Origin: Cellvibrionales bacterium
GTDB lineage: Bacteria; Pseudomonadota; Gammaproteobacteria; Pseudomonadales; JAHEGP01
DNA length: 18,040 nucleotides
Assembly (NCBI GenBank): GCA_024645065.1
Contig: JAHEGP010000013.1
Span: forward strand, 6,758-24,797
Reading direction: 5' to 3'
A program made the translations under genes and the position numbers. Shown here in pieces: positions 1 through 7,734 of this stretch. Below the pieces are notes generated by a model. That model did no database searches. It saw only the letters and a list, made by a program, of their open reading frames with translations, and was not told the DNA's origin. Position 1 is the stretch's first letter. The number at the start of each line of letters is the position of its first letter.

Positions 1-323
1 GCACCGTGTTGAATGATTTGTTCGCGGGTCAGCGTCGCCATTTGGTCGGCTATTTCAGCAACTGCTGCAGCATCGTAGCTGTCGGAGTGAACAATCGCCC
101 TCAATTGCTGGCGCAACTCCCCCTTCCTTTTTTTTGCTGTCATCATCTGCTGGCGGTTGCTTGCCAGCAATTGCTGTTGTTGATTGTTGAGGTCGAGTTC
201 CTCGCTCAACCGTGCATGGTACTTGCCATGCATTGTGCCATGATGGTGGTCACTGAGTGCGACTGAACTAAAACCGGCGATAGCTGCGAGGCAGGCAGCG
301 ACAATGAGAGCTTTGAGCTTCAT
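1..323 (-). CDS. Spy/CpxP-like periplasmic protein, partial (C-terminus off the window)
   Basis: The reading frame starts at an ATG at 321-323 and stays open to the window edge (107 codons seen). A GGAG ribosome binding site lies nine bases before the start. The protein begins with a short Sec signal peptide (MKLKALIVAACLAAIAG...), followed by a histidine-rich patch (SDHHHGTMHGKYH) and then a glutamine-rich helical stretch that opens with LDLNNQQQQLL. It reaches MATLTREQIIQHG, which resembles the LTxxQ motif of the Spy/CpxP family. Members of that family are small all-helical periplasmic chaperones or stress sensors, some induced by envelope or metal stress. The His patch could bind metal, which is inference. 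The opposite-strand frame at 6-266 is a shadow. Family assignment is fairly sure, exact role is not. Confidence 0.7.
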   Translation of the reverse strand, partial: MKLKALIVAACLAAIAGFSSVALSDHHHGTMHGKYHARLSEELDLNNQQQQLLASNRQQMMTAKKRKGELRQQLRAIVHSDSYDAAAVAEIADQMATLTREQIIQHG

Positions 324-574
324 GCTGATATTCTCCATGGCTTTTTGGCTGGATGCAGTTGGGTCCATTAAATCTGAATATTAAGCAGACTGCCAGTTTC
401 TCCCGGTTCGATCTCCGTCAGGCGAGGGGCCAGGCCCGGGTCGAGGGCGCATGCTAACCGCAAGCTTTTAATAGGAGTCCACCAGGCAAAACAGCTGTTC
501 GGGGCCACCTTCCTGACCTCCCGTTTTTCCAGGTCATGAGCATCGATGGCAACAGCTCGCGACCGGGCTTGGCG
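324..574. other. Intergenic gap, probable promoter/leader of the Spy-like gene
   Basis: No gene is visible here. It separates the end of the CoxE-like gene from the start of the Spy-like gene, both on the minus strand, so it should hold the latter's promoter. A short GC palindrome (GGGCC-A-GGCCC, 427-437) and a weak hairpin (TGACCT/AGGTCA on the minus strand, about 515-537) are present. The hairpin lies roughly 40-60 bases past the CoxE stop but has no T-run. A TTTAAT hexamer on the minus strand (367-372) could be a -10 element, but I see no convincing -35. Confidence 0.4.
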
Positions 575-1918
575 CTAAAGCGTTTTTCGTAGCAGATCCT
601 CACAAAAGTGCTCGAGCTGCGCAAGCGTGCCAACCTCATACACGGCATCACAATGGGGTTGATATTGTGCCATTACCGAATCGCCACTATTCCATGCATA
701 GCGACCTTCCGGATTAAGCCAATAACTGCGCCCCGCTTTGTCGGCGCATCGCTGGAAGGTTTTCACTGCCGGATCGGTATGATTATTGCGCGCATCACCC
801 AATACTATAATCACACTGTTGCGATTGAGAGCAGGACCCGCCAGTTCAGCGAAGGAATCCAGTGCAGCGCCATAATCCGTTGAGCCCCGGCCAACCCGTT
901 GCAGAGTGGTTGCAATAGCATTTTCAGTATCGCCGCGAACCTTCAATACCGGACTGATATCCTCGAGGCGATCGGAGAAGGCGTAACAACGCGCCCGGGG
1001 AAGCAATTCCTGCATACTGGCCACGAACAGCAGCATGACCTCGGCATATTGTCGAACAGAGCCTGAAACATCACAGACAATGAACAGCCTGGGCCTATCG
1101 CGGTGCTTGCGGCGCCAATACAGGCGAAACAGGTGACCATCGGTGGCCACGTTGTGGCGCAGGCTGGCATGGAGATCCAGCATGCCCCTGCGGAAATAGC
1201 GCTTGCGGCGTTTGAAGTGCTTGATCAGGTTTTTGGCGATACGTGCTACCAATTGCCGGCAATGCGCTTTTTGTCGCGGTTGCAGACGATTGATGCGAGT
1301 TTGCATCAGCATCTGGTCGCGCATATTGGCAGAGCGGGCTTCTCCGAGGAGGGCGTATTGTTGATCCACGTGCTCCCGGGCCTGGCCCTGTAATCGAGCG
1401 GCAAAGTCCTGCAGGCTGCTCAGTGTTGGACTGCCGCCGGGCGCTGCGCGAGCTGTTTCCAGCATCATTTGCTGCAACGCGGGCCATTCGAGTTGCTCGA
1501 GGATTTTACGGCGAAAAACTCCCTTTTGGGTAAACAGGCGAATGCTATCCAGTCCAGCCCTGGTCCCTGCTTGCTGCACTGCCAGGGCCAACTCGTCCGG
1601 GCTGGCGTTGAACAGATGTTGCAGTTGGGGGCACAATTCGGCAGAGGCACGGTCCTGGTTTGGATCCGGTTTGTCGGAGCCATCCGGACTCTCCTGGTGA
1701 GCCGTCCGGTTGCCGTAGAAGCGCTCGAAGCAAAGATCGAATAATTGCTTGTCTGATTCGGTTTTCGCGAGCACCATGGAAAGGGCGGCTTTTAGCTGGC
1801 CGCGGTTGTCGTAACCGACAAGGTTGATCGACTGCGCCGCAACCAGCGTTTCATCGCTACTGACGGGTAAGCCCGCGTTGCGCAGGGCGGCTACAAATCG
1901 CACGAGCGATTTTTCCAC
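575..1918 (-). CDS. CoxE-like von Willebrand factor A (VWA) domain protein
   Basis: A 447-residue protein starting at GTG (1916-1918), three bases after the MoxR stop codon. The N-terminal two thirds are helical and basic, with an Arg/Lys cluster near residues 236-245 (KRRKRYFRRG). The C-terminal third is a VWA domain: the metal-ion-dependent adhesion site reads DVSGS at 283-287, followed by the second-loop threonine in GSTDYG (about 345-350) and the aspartate in LGDAR (about 374-378). This is the architecture of CoxE-type VWA proteins (COG3552), which act with a MoxR-family AAA+ ATPase in maturing or inserting cofactors into target enzymes; CoxE itself is linked to CO dehydrogenase maturation. 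No CO dehydrogenase genes lie in the window, so the client is unknown. No signal peptide, so probably cytoplasmic. Confidence 0.85.
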   Translation of the reverse strand: MEKSLVRFVAALRNAGLPVSSDETLVAAQSINLVGYDNRGQLKAALSMVLAKTESDKQLFDLCFERFYGNRTAHQESPDGSDKPDPNQDRASAELCPQLQHLFNASPDELALAVQQAGTRAGLDSIRLFTQKGVFRRKILEQLEWPALQQMMLETARAAPGGSPTLSSLQDFAARLQGQAREHVDQQYALLGEARSANMRDQMLMQTRINRLQPRQKAHCRQLVARIAKNLIKHFKRRKRYFRRGMLDLHASLRHNVATDGHLFRLYWRRKHRDRPRLFIVCDVSGSVRQYAEVMLLFVASMQELLPRARCYAFSDRLEDISPVLKVRGDTENAIATTLQRVGRGSTDYGAALDSFAELAGPALNRNSVIIVLGDARNNHTDPAVKTFQRCADKAGRSYWLNPEGRYAWNSGDSVMAQYQPHCDAVYEVGTLAQLEHFCEDLLRKTL

Positions 1919-1921
1919 AGC

Positions 1922-2854
1922 CTAGGGTTCGCTGCCAAGTAATTGCGGCAGTTGCGCGGCGACATCATCGACATCGGCCCGGTGCTTGAGTAAAACGTTC
2001 AGCGTCGATAGCACTGTATCGCGATCGAGGCTATCTGCATGTAACAGCAATAACGCCCTGCCCCAGTCGATGGTCTCGCTGATCGCGGGTTGCTTGCCAA
2101 GTTCCAATTGCCGCAGGCGCTCAACGAAAGCAGCCATTTGTTGCGCCAGGAGACTGGATATATCAGGTATTCGCGAGCGCAGGATGGTGATTTCCTGCTG
2201 CATGCCCGGGAACGGGATATACAGGTGCAGGCAACGTCGTCGCAAGGCATCACTGAGCTCCCGGGTCTGGTTGCTGGTTAGTATCACGACAGGAACCTGT
2301 TGGGCGGCTACCGTGCCAATTTCCGGAATAGAGACCTGGTAGTCTGAAAGGATCTCCAGCAAGAGCGCCTCGAATTCCTCATCGCTTTTGTCTATTTCGT
2401 CGATCAGCAACACTGCCCCTTCGGGTTGTTGCAGGGCTTTCAACAGCGGGCGAGGCTCGACGAAGCGCTCGGAGAAAAAGATGTCATCCATGGCATGCAG
2501 CTTTTCCATGCTGGCCCCAAGCCCCTCACTCTTACCCAGCACCTGGTCGATCTGTTGCTTGAGGATCTGGGTGTAGAGCAGCTGCTTGCCATATTTCCAC
2601 TCATACAATGCCTTGGCCTCGTCTACACCTTCGTAGCACTGCAGACGAATGAGCGGCTGCTCAAGGGTGGCCGCTGCTGCTTTGGCCAGCTCGGTTTTGC
2701 CGACCCCGGGCGGCCCTTCAACCAACAGGGGCTTTTGCAGCTGGTAAGCGAGAAACAGCGCCAGCCCGACCTCGTCGCTGGCAATGTAACCACAATCGCC
2801 AAGCTGTCTGGTGAGGGTTTGGGCATCAGCGAAAGCGGGAGGGTCAACCCTCAT
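1922..2854 (-). CDS. MoxR-family AAA+ ATPase
   Basis: A 310-residue ATPase when started at the ATG at 2852-2854. I chose this over an upstream in-frame ATG at 2905 because an AGGGG ribosome binding site sits at the right distance before it, inside the end of the cupin gene. Walker A is GPPGVGKT (about 47-54), Walker B is VLLIDEIDKSDEE (about 148-160), sensor 1 is ILTSNQTRELSDALRRR (about 191-207) with the arginine finger region in RRRC. Length and motif order fit MoxR ATPases, which remodel or activate partner complexes together with VWA proteins. The downstream gene encodes such a VWA partner three bases away, so the two almost certainly form one chaperone module. The gene overlaps the upstream cupin gene by 11 bases, suggesting translational coupling. 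Confidence 0.9.
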   Translation of the reverse strand: MRVDPPAFADAQTLTRQLGDCGYIASDEVGLALFLAYQLQKPLLVEGPPGVGKTELAKAAAATLEQPLIRLQCYEGVDEAKALYEWKYGKQLLYTQILKQQIDQVLGKSEGLGASMEKLHAMDDIFFSERFVEPRPLLKALQQPEGAVLLIDEIDKSDEEFEALLLEILSDYQVSIPEIGTVAAQQVPVVILTSNQTRELSDALRRRCLHLYIPFPGMQQEITILRSRIPDISSLLAQQMAAFVERLRQLELGKQPAISETIDWGRALLLLHADSLDRDTVLSTLNVLLKHRADVDDVAAQLPQLLGSEP

Positions 2855-3359
2855 GGGATTTCCCCTGCTGGGTAGCAGGCTGGGCCAGGCGCTCGATAAT
2901 GTCATCGTGACAAGGAAAGCAAGCTGCCAGGGCCGCGGCGGTCGCCATCTCCATATCCTCGGCGCAAAACCCCGGACTCACTGCCTCGCTGAGCAATGCG
3001 AACTCGCCAGCGACAAGCTCGGTGGCCTTCCAGTGACCCCCGGGAACCAGCAGCTGCAGCTTCTGGCCAGCCTCCAGCTGACTTCCAAGGACGAAGTGCT
3101 GCAGTTGTCCTTGAGGGTCTATCAGCCAGTAATCCAGAGCGCTGCCGCAGTGAAAATAGTGCATTATGTCTGACTGGTTGCGGTGCCAATAGCCCACCGG
3201 ACTGTCATCGGTAAGCAGATAGTAGATTGAACTCATGGCGGGACGAGAGACGCCAGGGCCGGCGCAGAGCCTGTGATTGGAGGCGAAGCTGCGGCGAAAG
3301 TAGCCGCCTTCAGGGTGTGGTTTCAGCTGCAGCCGTTCGATCAAAGTGTTCTTATTCAT
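2844..3359 (-). CDS. DUF985 / Cupin_5 family protein
   Basis: A 171-residue protein starting at ATG 3357-3359. The N-terminus carries the family signature LKPHPEGGYFRRSF (about 12-25), then SIYYLLTDD (about 44-52), WHRNQSDIMHYFHCG (about 58-72) and a later VPGGHWKATE strand, all typical of the single-domain cupins known as DUF985/Cupin_5. These are beta-barrel proteins; the natural substrate of most is unknown. No signal peptide. It is the first gene of the cupin-MoxR-VWA operon and its 3' end overlaps the MoxR start by 11 bases. Whether it is a client of the MoxR/VWA pair or merely co-transcribed cannot be told from sequence. No strong ribosome binding site is visible before its start. Confidence 0.85.
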   Translation of the reverse strand: MNKNTLIERLQLKPHPEGGYFRRSFASNHRLCAGPGVSRPAMSSIYYLLTDDSPVGYWHRNQSDIMHYFHCGSALDYWLIDPQGQLQHFVLGSQLEAGQKLQLLVPGGHWKATELVAGEFALLSEAVSPGFCAEDMEMATAAALAACFPCHDDIIERLAQPATQQGKSHEG

Positions 3360-3388
3360 GCTGATTGGCTATTATTCGTGTCTTGTTC

Positions 3389-3421
3389 GGCAGTTGCAGC
3401 GACGCCGCCTTGGCAACTGCC
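3389..3421. promoter_or_regulatory. 9-bp perfect inverted repeat in the divergent promoter region
   Basis: GGCAGTTGC (3389-3397) and its exact reverse complement GCAACTGCC (3413-3421) are separated by 15 bases. The element lies between the divergent starts of the cupin operon (3359, minus) and the lipoprotein gene (3464, plus). It could be an operator read by a dimeric regulator, or a hairpin in the lipoprotein's leader. No known regulator binding site is recognised. Confidence 0.45.
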
Positions 3422-3463
3422 AGATCCATTGACCGCAACTTACCGTGGGCCAACTCCCTTAAG

Positions 3464-5392
3464 ATGAGCGACGATCTCAGAATACTTCATGCAAAGCAAG
3501 CAGCTAGCCGTGCGATTACCTTGCTGGCTGTACTGTTATTAGTTGGTTGTGCTGCGACTCCCGTGTATACCAGGCAAGACGTGGCCCTGGCTGCGCAACA
3601 AAATCAGCTGGAGTTGCTATACAGGCAAATTCAGGCGGACCTGGCCCAGGTCAAGCCGGGGACCGACGAGGAGCTGGCGCTCAAAACGGTGCAAAAAGAT
3701 ATTGGCCAGCGCCTGGCAGAGCCGCAGCAGGCGTTAATTGACTCACTGCAGGAGGAAGCAGCAGGCGGGCCGCTGTCGCTTGCTCAAATCGACCAGCTCG
3801 AGGATGCAGCTGATGAGATTGAAAAGTGGCAGCCCGATCGCAAACAGGAACTGCTTGCGATGGTGGCTGCTGCACGCGAGCAAACCGCAAGGCAGCTGGA
3901 GTCAGTCAGTTCGGAACTGAAAGCGCTGTCGGAGGCCGAGGCGGGTCGGCGCAATCTGCTTTTGCGGGAGCAGGCGCAGTTGACCGCGGGAAAGCAGGGG
4001 GATTTGTTGCGGCGCCAGGCGGACGAGGAGCTGGATATGCTTTACCAGCAGGGTTCCGATGCATTGGCTAAGAAGCAACTGGCCACTGCCAATGAGTTGC
4101 TGGGGCAGGTAGCGATTGCAGATCCCGACTACAAGAACCTGGCATTCGAGCAGGAGCTGGTGGCTACCGGTCTCTTTGAGCAGCGTTTTTGGCAGGCATT
4201 GGTGGATTCCAGGCCGGAGCAGGCCTATGAGCTGTTTTATGAATTTAGCGAGACGCTCGCTTTTGCGGCCAATCGTGAGCAGATAAGCAAAGATGCCTCG
4301 GAGCTTGCCGAATACTTTGAAGCCCTGGGTGAAAAGAAAATGCGGCAAAAGCGGTGGCTTGAAAGCTACGATGCGTTTTTCCGGACTGCCTATATTCGAT
4401 CCAGCCTGGAGTTGTCAGGTGGGCCGGGGCGTGGAATGAGCAGTTTTATACGCGAAATGGAGAATCGTTTCAAAAGGGCCCAAAGGGCCGGGCAGCCAGA
4501 AACGGCATTGGCCTATGCTTCGATTATCGAGCGGCTGCAGCCAGATCATCCGTTGGTAGAATCAAAGCGTCCCGAGGTTCTTGATGCGATCCATAATAGT
4601 GCCGTCGCCAAGGTCAGTGTCGGACCCTTTGTGGGGGCCTATGGTCAGCAGCTCGGGCGTGAAATCGGTCGTTACCTGACTGCTGCGGCCCCCAATAAAG
4701 TGCGTCTCGTGGACAGGGTGACGCTGCGCTCCGATGCCGCTGAGGATACCAGGGGGCATGCGTTCATGGTGCTGGAGGGAGAAACCGTCAAGGCTAGCGT
4801 TGAGACCAAGGAGCAAGCGCGGAGCGAGACCAGAACGGTTGTGACTGCGACCGAGCCCGGTCCGAACCCCCTGCATCGCGTTTGGCGAGACCTGCCGCGA
4901 GATGAGCGCAAGCAGACTGACGAACCACCGGAGACCGCCCAGTTGCCAGTCTACGAGGACGTCGTTGTTAACCACAGGGACATTACCAATAAGGCTGTTC
5001 TCTCGGTTAAATACCAGCTTGTAGATGCCGCTAACAACAGAGTAGTTGAGGCTGAAACCCTCAGCGATACGGTTACAGCCAAGTCGACGGCAACTTTGGG
5101 CATGCGCCAGGGAATGTTTGTTCAGCAAGCTGTTGCGGCGAGCTTGCCGGCTGAAGCGGAAATGTATAATCAGCTAAGCAGCTCTCTGTCTGATGAACTG
5201 GGCAGGCGGCTGGTAACGCGGTTGCTGGAACTGGACGCCAAATACGCCATCGCGGCCCGCAAATATCAACAGGACGGCGCTTACCCCGCTGCAACCGAGC
5301 AATGGGCCTATGCCTATGCAGTGAGTGACCCCCAGAGCACCGAGAGGGATCGCTATCGCCGTGCGCTGGAGCATTCGGTGCTGGGCGGGTAG
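3464..5392 (+). CDS. Large outer-envelope lipoprotein with helical repeats, function unknown
   Basis: A 642-residue protein from the ATG at 3464. The in-frame TTG at 3365 would put about 33 extra residues in front of the signal and is unlikely. A charged start and a hydrophobic run end in a lipobox, LLLVGC with Cys about 29, so the mature protein is probably lipid-anchored; AATP follows the cysteine. Residues about 40-200 are Gln/Glu/Ala-rich and look coiled-coil. The middle has TPR-like helical pairs (for example LATANELLGQVAIADPDYKN). From about residue 375 a more beta-like domain begins (AKVSVGPFVGAYGQQLGRE), faintly like CsgG/LpoB-type lipoprotein domains; this likeness is weak. A final repeat-like helix pair holds GAYPAATEQWAYAYAVSDPQ. 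It converges on the Ser/Thr kinase gene, whose C-terminal part also has helical repeats. I do not recognise the gene. Confidence 0.75.
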   Translation: MSDDLRILHAKQAASRAITLLAVLLLVGCAATPVYTRQDVALAAQQNQLELLYRQIQADLAQVKPGTDEELALKTVQKDIGQRLAEPQQALIDSLQEEAAGGPLSLAQIDQLEDAADEIEKWQPDRKQELLAMVAAAREQTARQLESVSSELKALSEAEAGRRNLLLREQAQLTAGKQGDLLRRQADEELDMLYQQGSDALAKKQLATANELLGQVAIADPDYKNLAFEQELVATGLFEQRFWQALVDSRPEQAYELFYEFSETLAFAANREQISKDASELAEYFEALGEKKMRQKRWLESYDAFFRTAYIRSSLELSGGPGRGMSSFIREMENRFKRAQRAGQPETALAYASIIERLQPDHPLVESKRPEVLDAIHNSAVAKVSVGPFVGAYGQQLGREIGRYLTAAAPNKVRLVDRVTLRSDAAEDTRGHAFMVLEGETVKASVETKEQARSETRTVVTATEPGPNPLHRVWRDLPRDERKQTDEPPETAQLPVYEDVVVNHRDITNKAVLSVKYQLVDAANNRVVEAETLSDTVTAKSTATLGMRQGMFVQQAVAASLPAEAEMYNQLSSSLSDELGRRLVTRLLELDAKYAIAARKYQQDGAYPAATEQWAYAYAVSDPQSTERDRYRRALEHSVLGG

Positions 5393-5394
5393 CA

Positions 5395-5425
5395 CGGTGT
5401 GCCAGGGTCAAGCGATGGCACACCG
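5395..5425. terminator. Hairpin between convergent genes, probable bidirectional transcription stop
   Basis: CGGTGTGCCA (5395-5404) pairs perfectly with TGGCACACCG (5416-5425) across an 11-base loop, three bases after the lipoprotein stop codon and before the end of the convergent kinase gene. The position fits a shared terminator, but no T-run follows on either strand, so it is not a textbook intrinsic terminator. It may instead protect the 3' ends of both messages. Confidence 0.5.
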
Positions 5426-5445
5426 ATAAACCGGGTAATGGCAGA

Positions 5446-7596
5446 TCACTGTGCGCCCCCGGGCTCACCGCTGCCACGCCGAGGGCCTTCAGGGGGCTGT
5501 TGTAAAACCGGGTTTTGTGGGTCGACCAATTGCAGTTGAGCCAGCAGGGTCGCCAGTTTTTTGGTGTTGTCAGTGGCTGCGGCAACATCAATTTCCATTT
5601 CCAGCTTTTCGCTGATTAATTTCAAGCCCTTCTTGGCCTCAACATTGCCCGGCGCTACCTGCAGTACCGCCTGGTATTTTTGCAGCGCATTGTTGTCCGC
5701 AGGTTGGGTATAGCGCCCATTGGCGATATCGTACTCCGCACTGCGCAGCAGCCCGGTGATCTTGAATCGATCCAGCATCGCCTCGGCGCGGTTGCTTTCT
5801 TCTGCCGCCCTGGCGCGGGCAGCTGCTACGCTAGCCTGGTGCGCCGCAACCGCCTGATCCAGGCGTAACTGCAGGGGTTCCAATTGTTCCAGCTGTGGGG
5901 CCAGGCTGGTGGCTTGCTGCAGGTAGCCTGCTGCCACATCGAGGCTGTTGGTGGAGACGGCCTGGTCTGCCAGGGAGATAAAGTGTTGCGCTATTGCACG
6001 CTGTCCAGCCGCAGCGTCCGGATTCCCGGGCTCCATTGCCAACACCCCCTGATACAACTGCAGGGCATTGCCGTCGGGCGGTGACACCAGGGCGCCTTCC
6101 GCCATCAGGGATTGGGCCTCGTTGAGCATTCGATGGATGGTTTGACTCTGCCTGTCAACCACCGGCAGTGAATCGGGGTCGAGGTCGATCAGGGCAGACG
6201 TCGCTCCAATGGCAATACTGCTTGTGTAGGCATGCAGCGGAAACAACCGGCTGTTGATCGCTTCCCCCAGCATTTGGCTCGACAGGCGACTCGTGGCCAG
6301 CTCCTGATCGCTCGGTATGGCACTTTCACGCATGGTGCCATTGTCGGGCTTCTCGACTGCGGGAGTCTCGTCTGCCTGCAACAGTCGATCCACCATGGCC
6401 ACAGTGCGTTGGTAGTAATCACTCGCAATAATTTGCCGTTGCAGTTTCTCCAGCTCACCCGTAGTCCAGGCATAGTAACCAGCGCCAAGCAGCAGGGGCA
6501 GGATAAGCCATGCGGCAACCTTAGCCATGCGGCCCCTATGAGGTCCCTCGTCGACTGTGGCGCGGTCTTCACTGCGACCTGGCTTGACATTGTTCAGCAC
6601 AGGTGGAGGTTCACTCGCTAGCGGCGCCGTCGCCGCCGGCGCAGGTGCAGGTGCAGGTGCAGGTGCAGGTGCAGGTGCAGGTGCACTGATAGAAGCAAGT
6701 ACAGATGCATCGGGTTCCGGCGCTTGAAAATCTTCTGCAATTGCCTCGTCGCGCTTTTGGTTCCTGAGGCTGCCCAGGCGGAGTTGATCCAGTTCAGTTA
6801 TCAGTTCCCTGCCTGTGCTGTAACGCTGCCCCGGAGTCTTGGCCAGCATACGGTCGATCAGTGGTTGCAGGGCGCTGAGCTGTGCGGGGAGTCGTGGTAT
6901 GGGATCCTTGACGTGCTTGATGCCGATGGCTATTGAATCCCTGCCGTCGAACGGGACGTAACCCAGCAGCATTTCGTAGAAAACGATTCCCAGCGAATAG
7001 AGGTCGGAGCGGGTATCAAGTTCCTCGCCCCGGGCTTGCTCCGGGCTCATGTATTTTGGCGTGCCAACCACCATTCCCAGCTGGGTCATCTGGGTGTTAC
7101 CGGTCATGGTCCGGGCGATACCGAAATCTGTGAGTACAGCACTGCCATCGTCACGGAAAAGGATGTTGTCCGGCTTCACGTCGCGGTGAATGAATCCCTT
7201 GTTATGGGCATAGTCAAGAGCCGCTGCAATCTGGCGCAGGATTGACATGGCCTGTCGCGTGGTCATGTTTTTCTTCAGTCGTTCCTTGAGGTCGCCACCG
7301 GGATGGTGTTCCATGGCAATATAGTAATAATCGTCCTGCACTCCGACATCGTAAACCGCAATGATGTTGGGGTGCGAAAAGCGCGCCGCTATGCGTGCCT
7401 CGCGCATAAAACGCTCGCCATAGTTGTCATCCGCTGCCAGCGCCGGTGCCATAACTTTGAGCGCAACGACCCGGTCAAAGCGCTCCTGGTTGGCGAGGTA
7501 GACAGTCGCCATCCCGCCGGTTCCCAGCTGTCGCAGGATTTTATAGCCAGGTATGAAAGGCACCCGGGAGATATTGTTGCCGTGATGTTTGTTCAC
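5446..7596 (-). CDS. Membrane-anchored eukaryotic-type Ser/Thr protein kinase with periplasmic helical repeats
   Basis: A 716-residue protein starting at GTG (7594-7596); an in-frame TAA lies four codons upstream. Kinase domain, about residues 18-275: glycine loop GTGGMATVY (25-33), ATP-binding lysine in VALKV (about 47), HRDVKPDN catalytic loop (about 138-145), DFG (about 157-159) and SPEQ in place of APE. All catalytic residues are present, so it should be active. A proline-alanine linker with eight AP units (about 305-320) follows. A single transmembrane helix, VAAWLILPLLLGAGYYAW (about 360-377), then leads to a roughly 340-residue C-terminal part with TPR-like units (LYQGVLAMEPGNPDAAAG, KYQAVLQVAPGNVEAKKG). 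By topology that part is probably periplasmic and sensory. It has no PASTA repeats. Substrates are unknown. Confidence 0.9.
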   Translation of the reverse strand: MNKHHGNNISRVPFIPGYKILRQLGTGGMATVYLANQERFDRVVALKVMAPALAADDNYGERFMREARIAARFSHPNIIAVYDVGVQDDYYYIAMEHHPGGDLKERLKKNMTTRQAMSILRQIAAALDYAHNKGFIHRDVKPDNILFRDDGSAVLTDFGIARTMTGNTQMTQLGMVVGTPKYMSPEQARGEELDTRSDLYSLGIVFYEMLLGYVPFDGRDSIAIGIKHVKDPIPRLPAQLSALQPLIDRMLAKTPGQRYSTGRELITELDQLRLGSLRNQKRDEAIAEDFQAPEPDASVLASISAPAPAPAPAPAPAPAPAATAPLASEPPPVLNNVKPGRSEDRATVDEGPHRGRMAKVAAWLILPLLLGAGYYAWTTGELEKLQRQIIASDYYQRTVAMVDRLLQADETPAVEKPDNGTMRESAIPSDQELATSRLSSQMLGEAINSRLFPLHAYTSSIAIGATSALIDLDPDSLPVVDRQSQTIHRMLNEAQSLMAEGALVSPPDGNALQLYQGVLAMEPGNPDAAAGQRAIAQHFISLADQAVSTNSLDVAAGYLQQATSLAPQLEQLEPLQLRLDQAVAAHQASVAAARARAAEESNRAEAMLDRFKITGLLRSAEYDIANGRYTQPADNNALQKYQAVLQVAPGNVEAKKGLKLISEKLEMEIDVAAATDNTKKLATLLAQLQLVDPQNPVLQQPPEGPRRGSGEPGGAQ
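6641..6685. repeat. Hexanucleotide tandem repeat (GCAGGT)7
   Basis: Seven perfect copies of GCAGGT (6641-6682) plus a partial copy lie inside the kinase gene. On the coding strand they encode the Ala-Pro linker between kinase domain and membrane helix. The unit is a multiple of three, so slippage would change linker length by two residues per copy without breaking the frame. Confidence 0.9.
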
Positions 7597-7676
7597 AATG
7601 ATTTACCGGCTCATCGCTTGGCTGGGGAATTGGGCTTGGAATTTTTCCCCACAATACGCAGGCTGGCAGGGGATCG

Positions 7677-7696
7677 CTATCGGTATTTCCCGATAG
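7677..7696. other. 7-bp perfect hairpin between moaA and the kinase gene
   Basis: CTATCGG (7677-7683) and CCGATAG (7690-7696) flank a six-base loop within the 138-bp gap between the end of moaA and the start of the kinase gene, both on the minus strand. There is no T-run after it on the minus strand. It could be a weak stop for moaA transcripts or a control element of the kinase. A second tiny hairpin (CCCG/CGGG) lies nearer the moaA stop. Confidence 0.3.
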
Positions 7697-7734
7697 AACG
7701 TAAGTTTTCCCGCTTCGGGCTTTCACGGTTCACA

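Noticed and set aside
367..400. Sigma-E-like promoter before the Spy-like gene (GAAACT and TCAGA on the minus strand, 17 bases apart)
   Set aside because: The -35 part departs from the GGAACTT consensus, so the match is too loose to call, though envelope stress control would suit the gene.
2426..2875. Plus-strand frame of 149 residues opposite the MoxR gene
   Set aside because: It is a shadow of the ATPase, whose Walker motifs are unambiguous.
4562..5128. Minus-strand frame of 188 residues inside the lipoprotein gene
   Set aside because: It lies wholly within a better-supported gene and has no domain or ribosome binding evidence.
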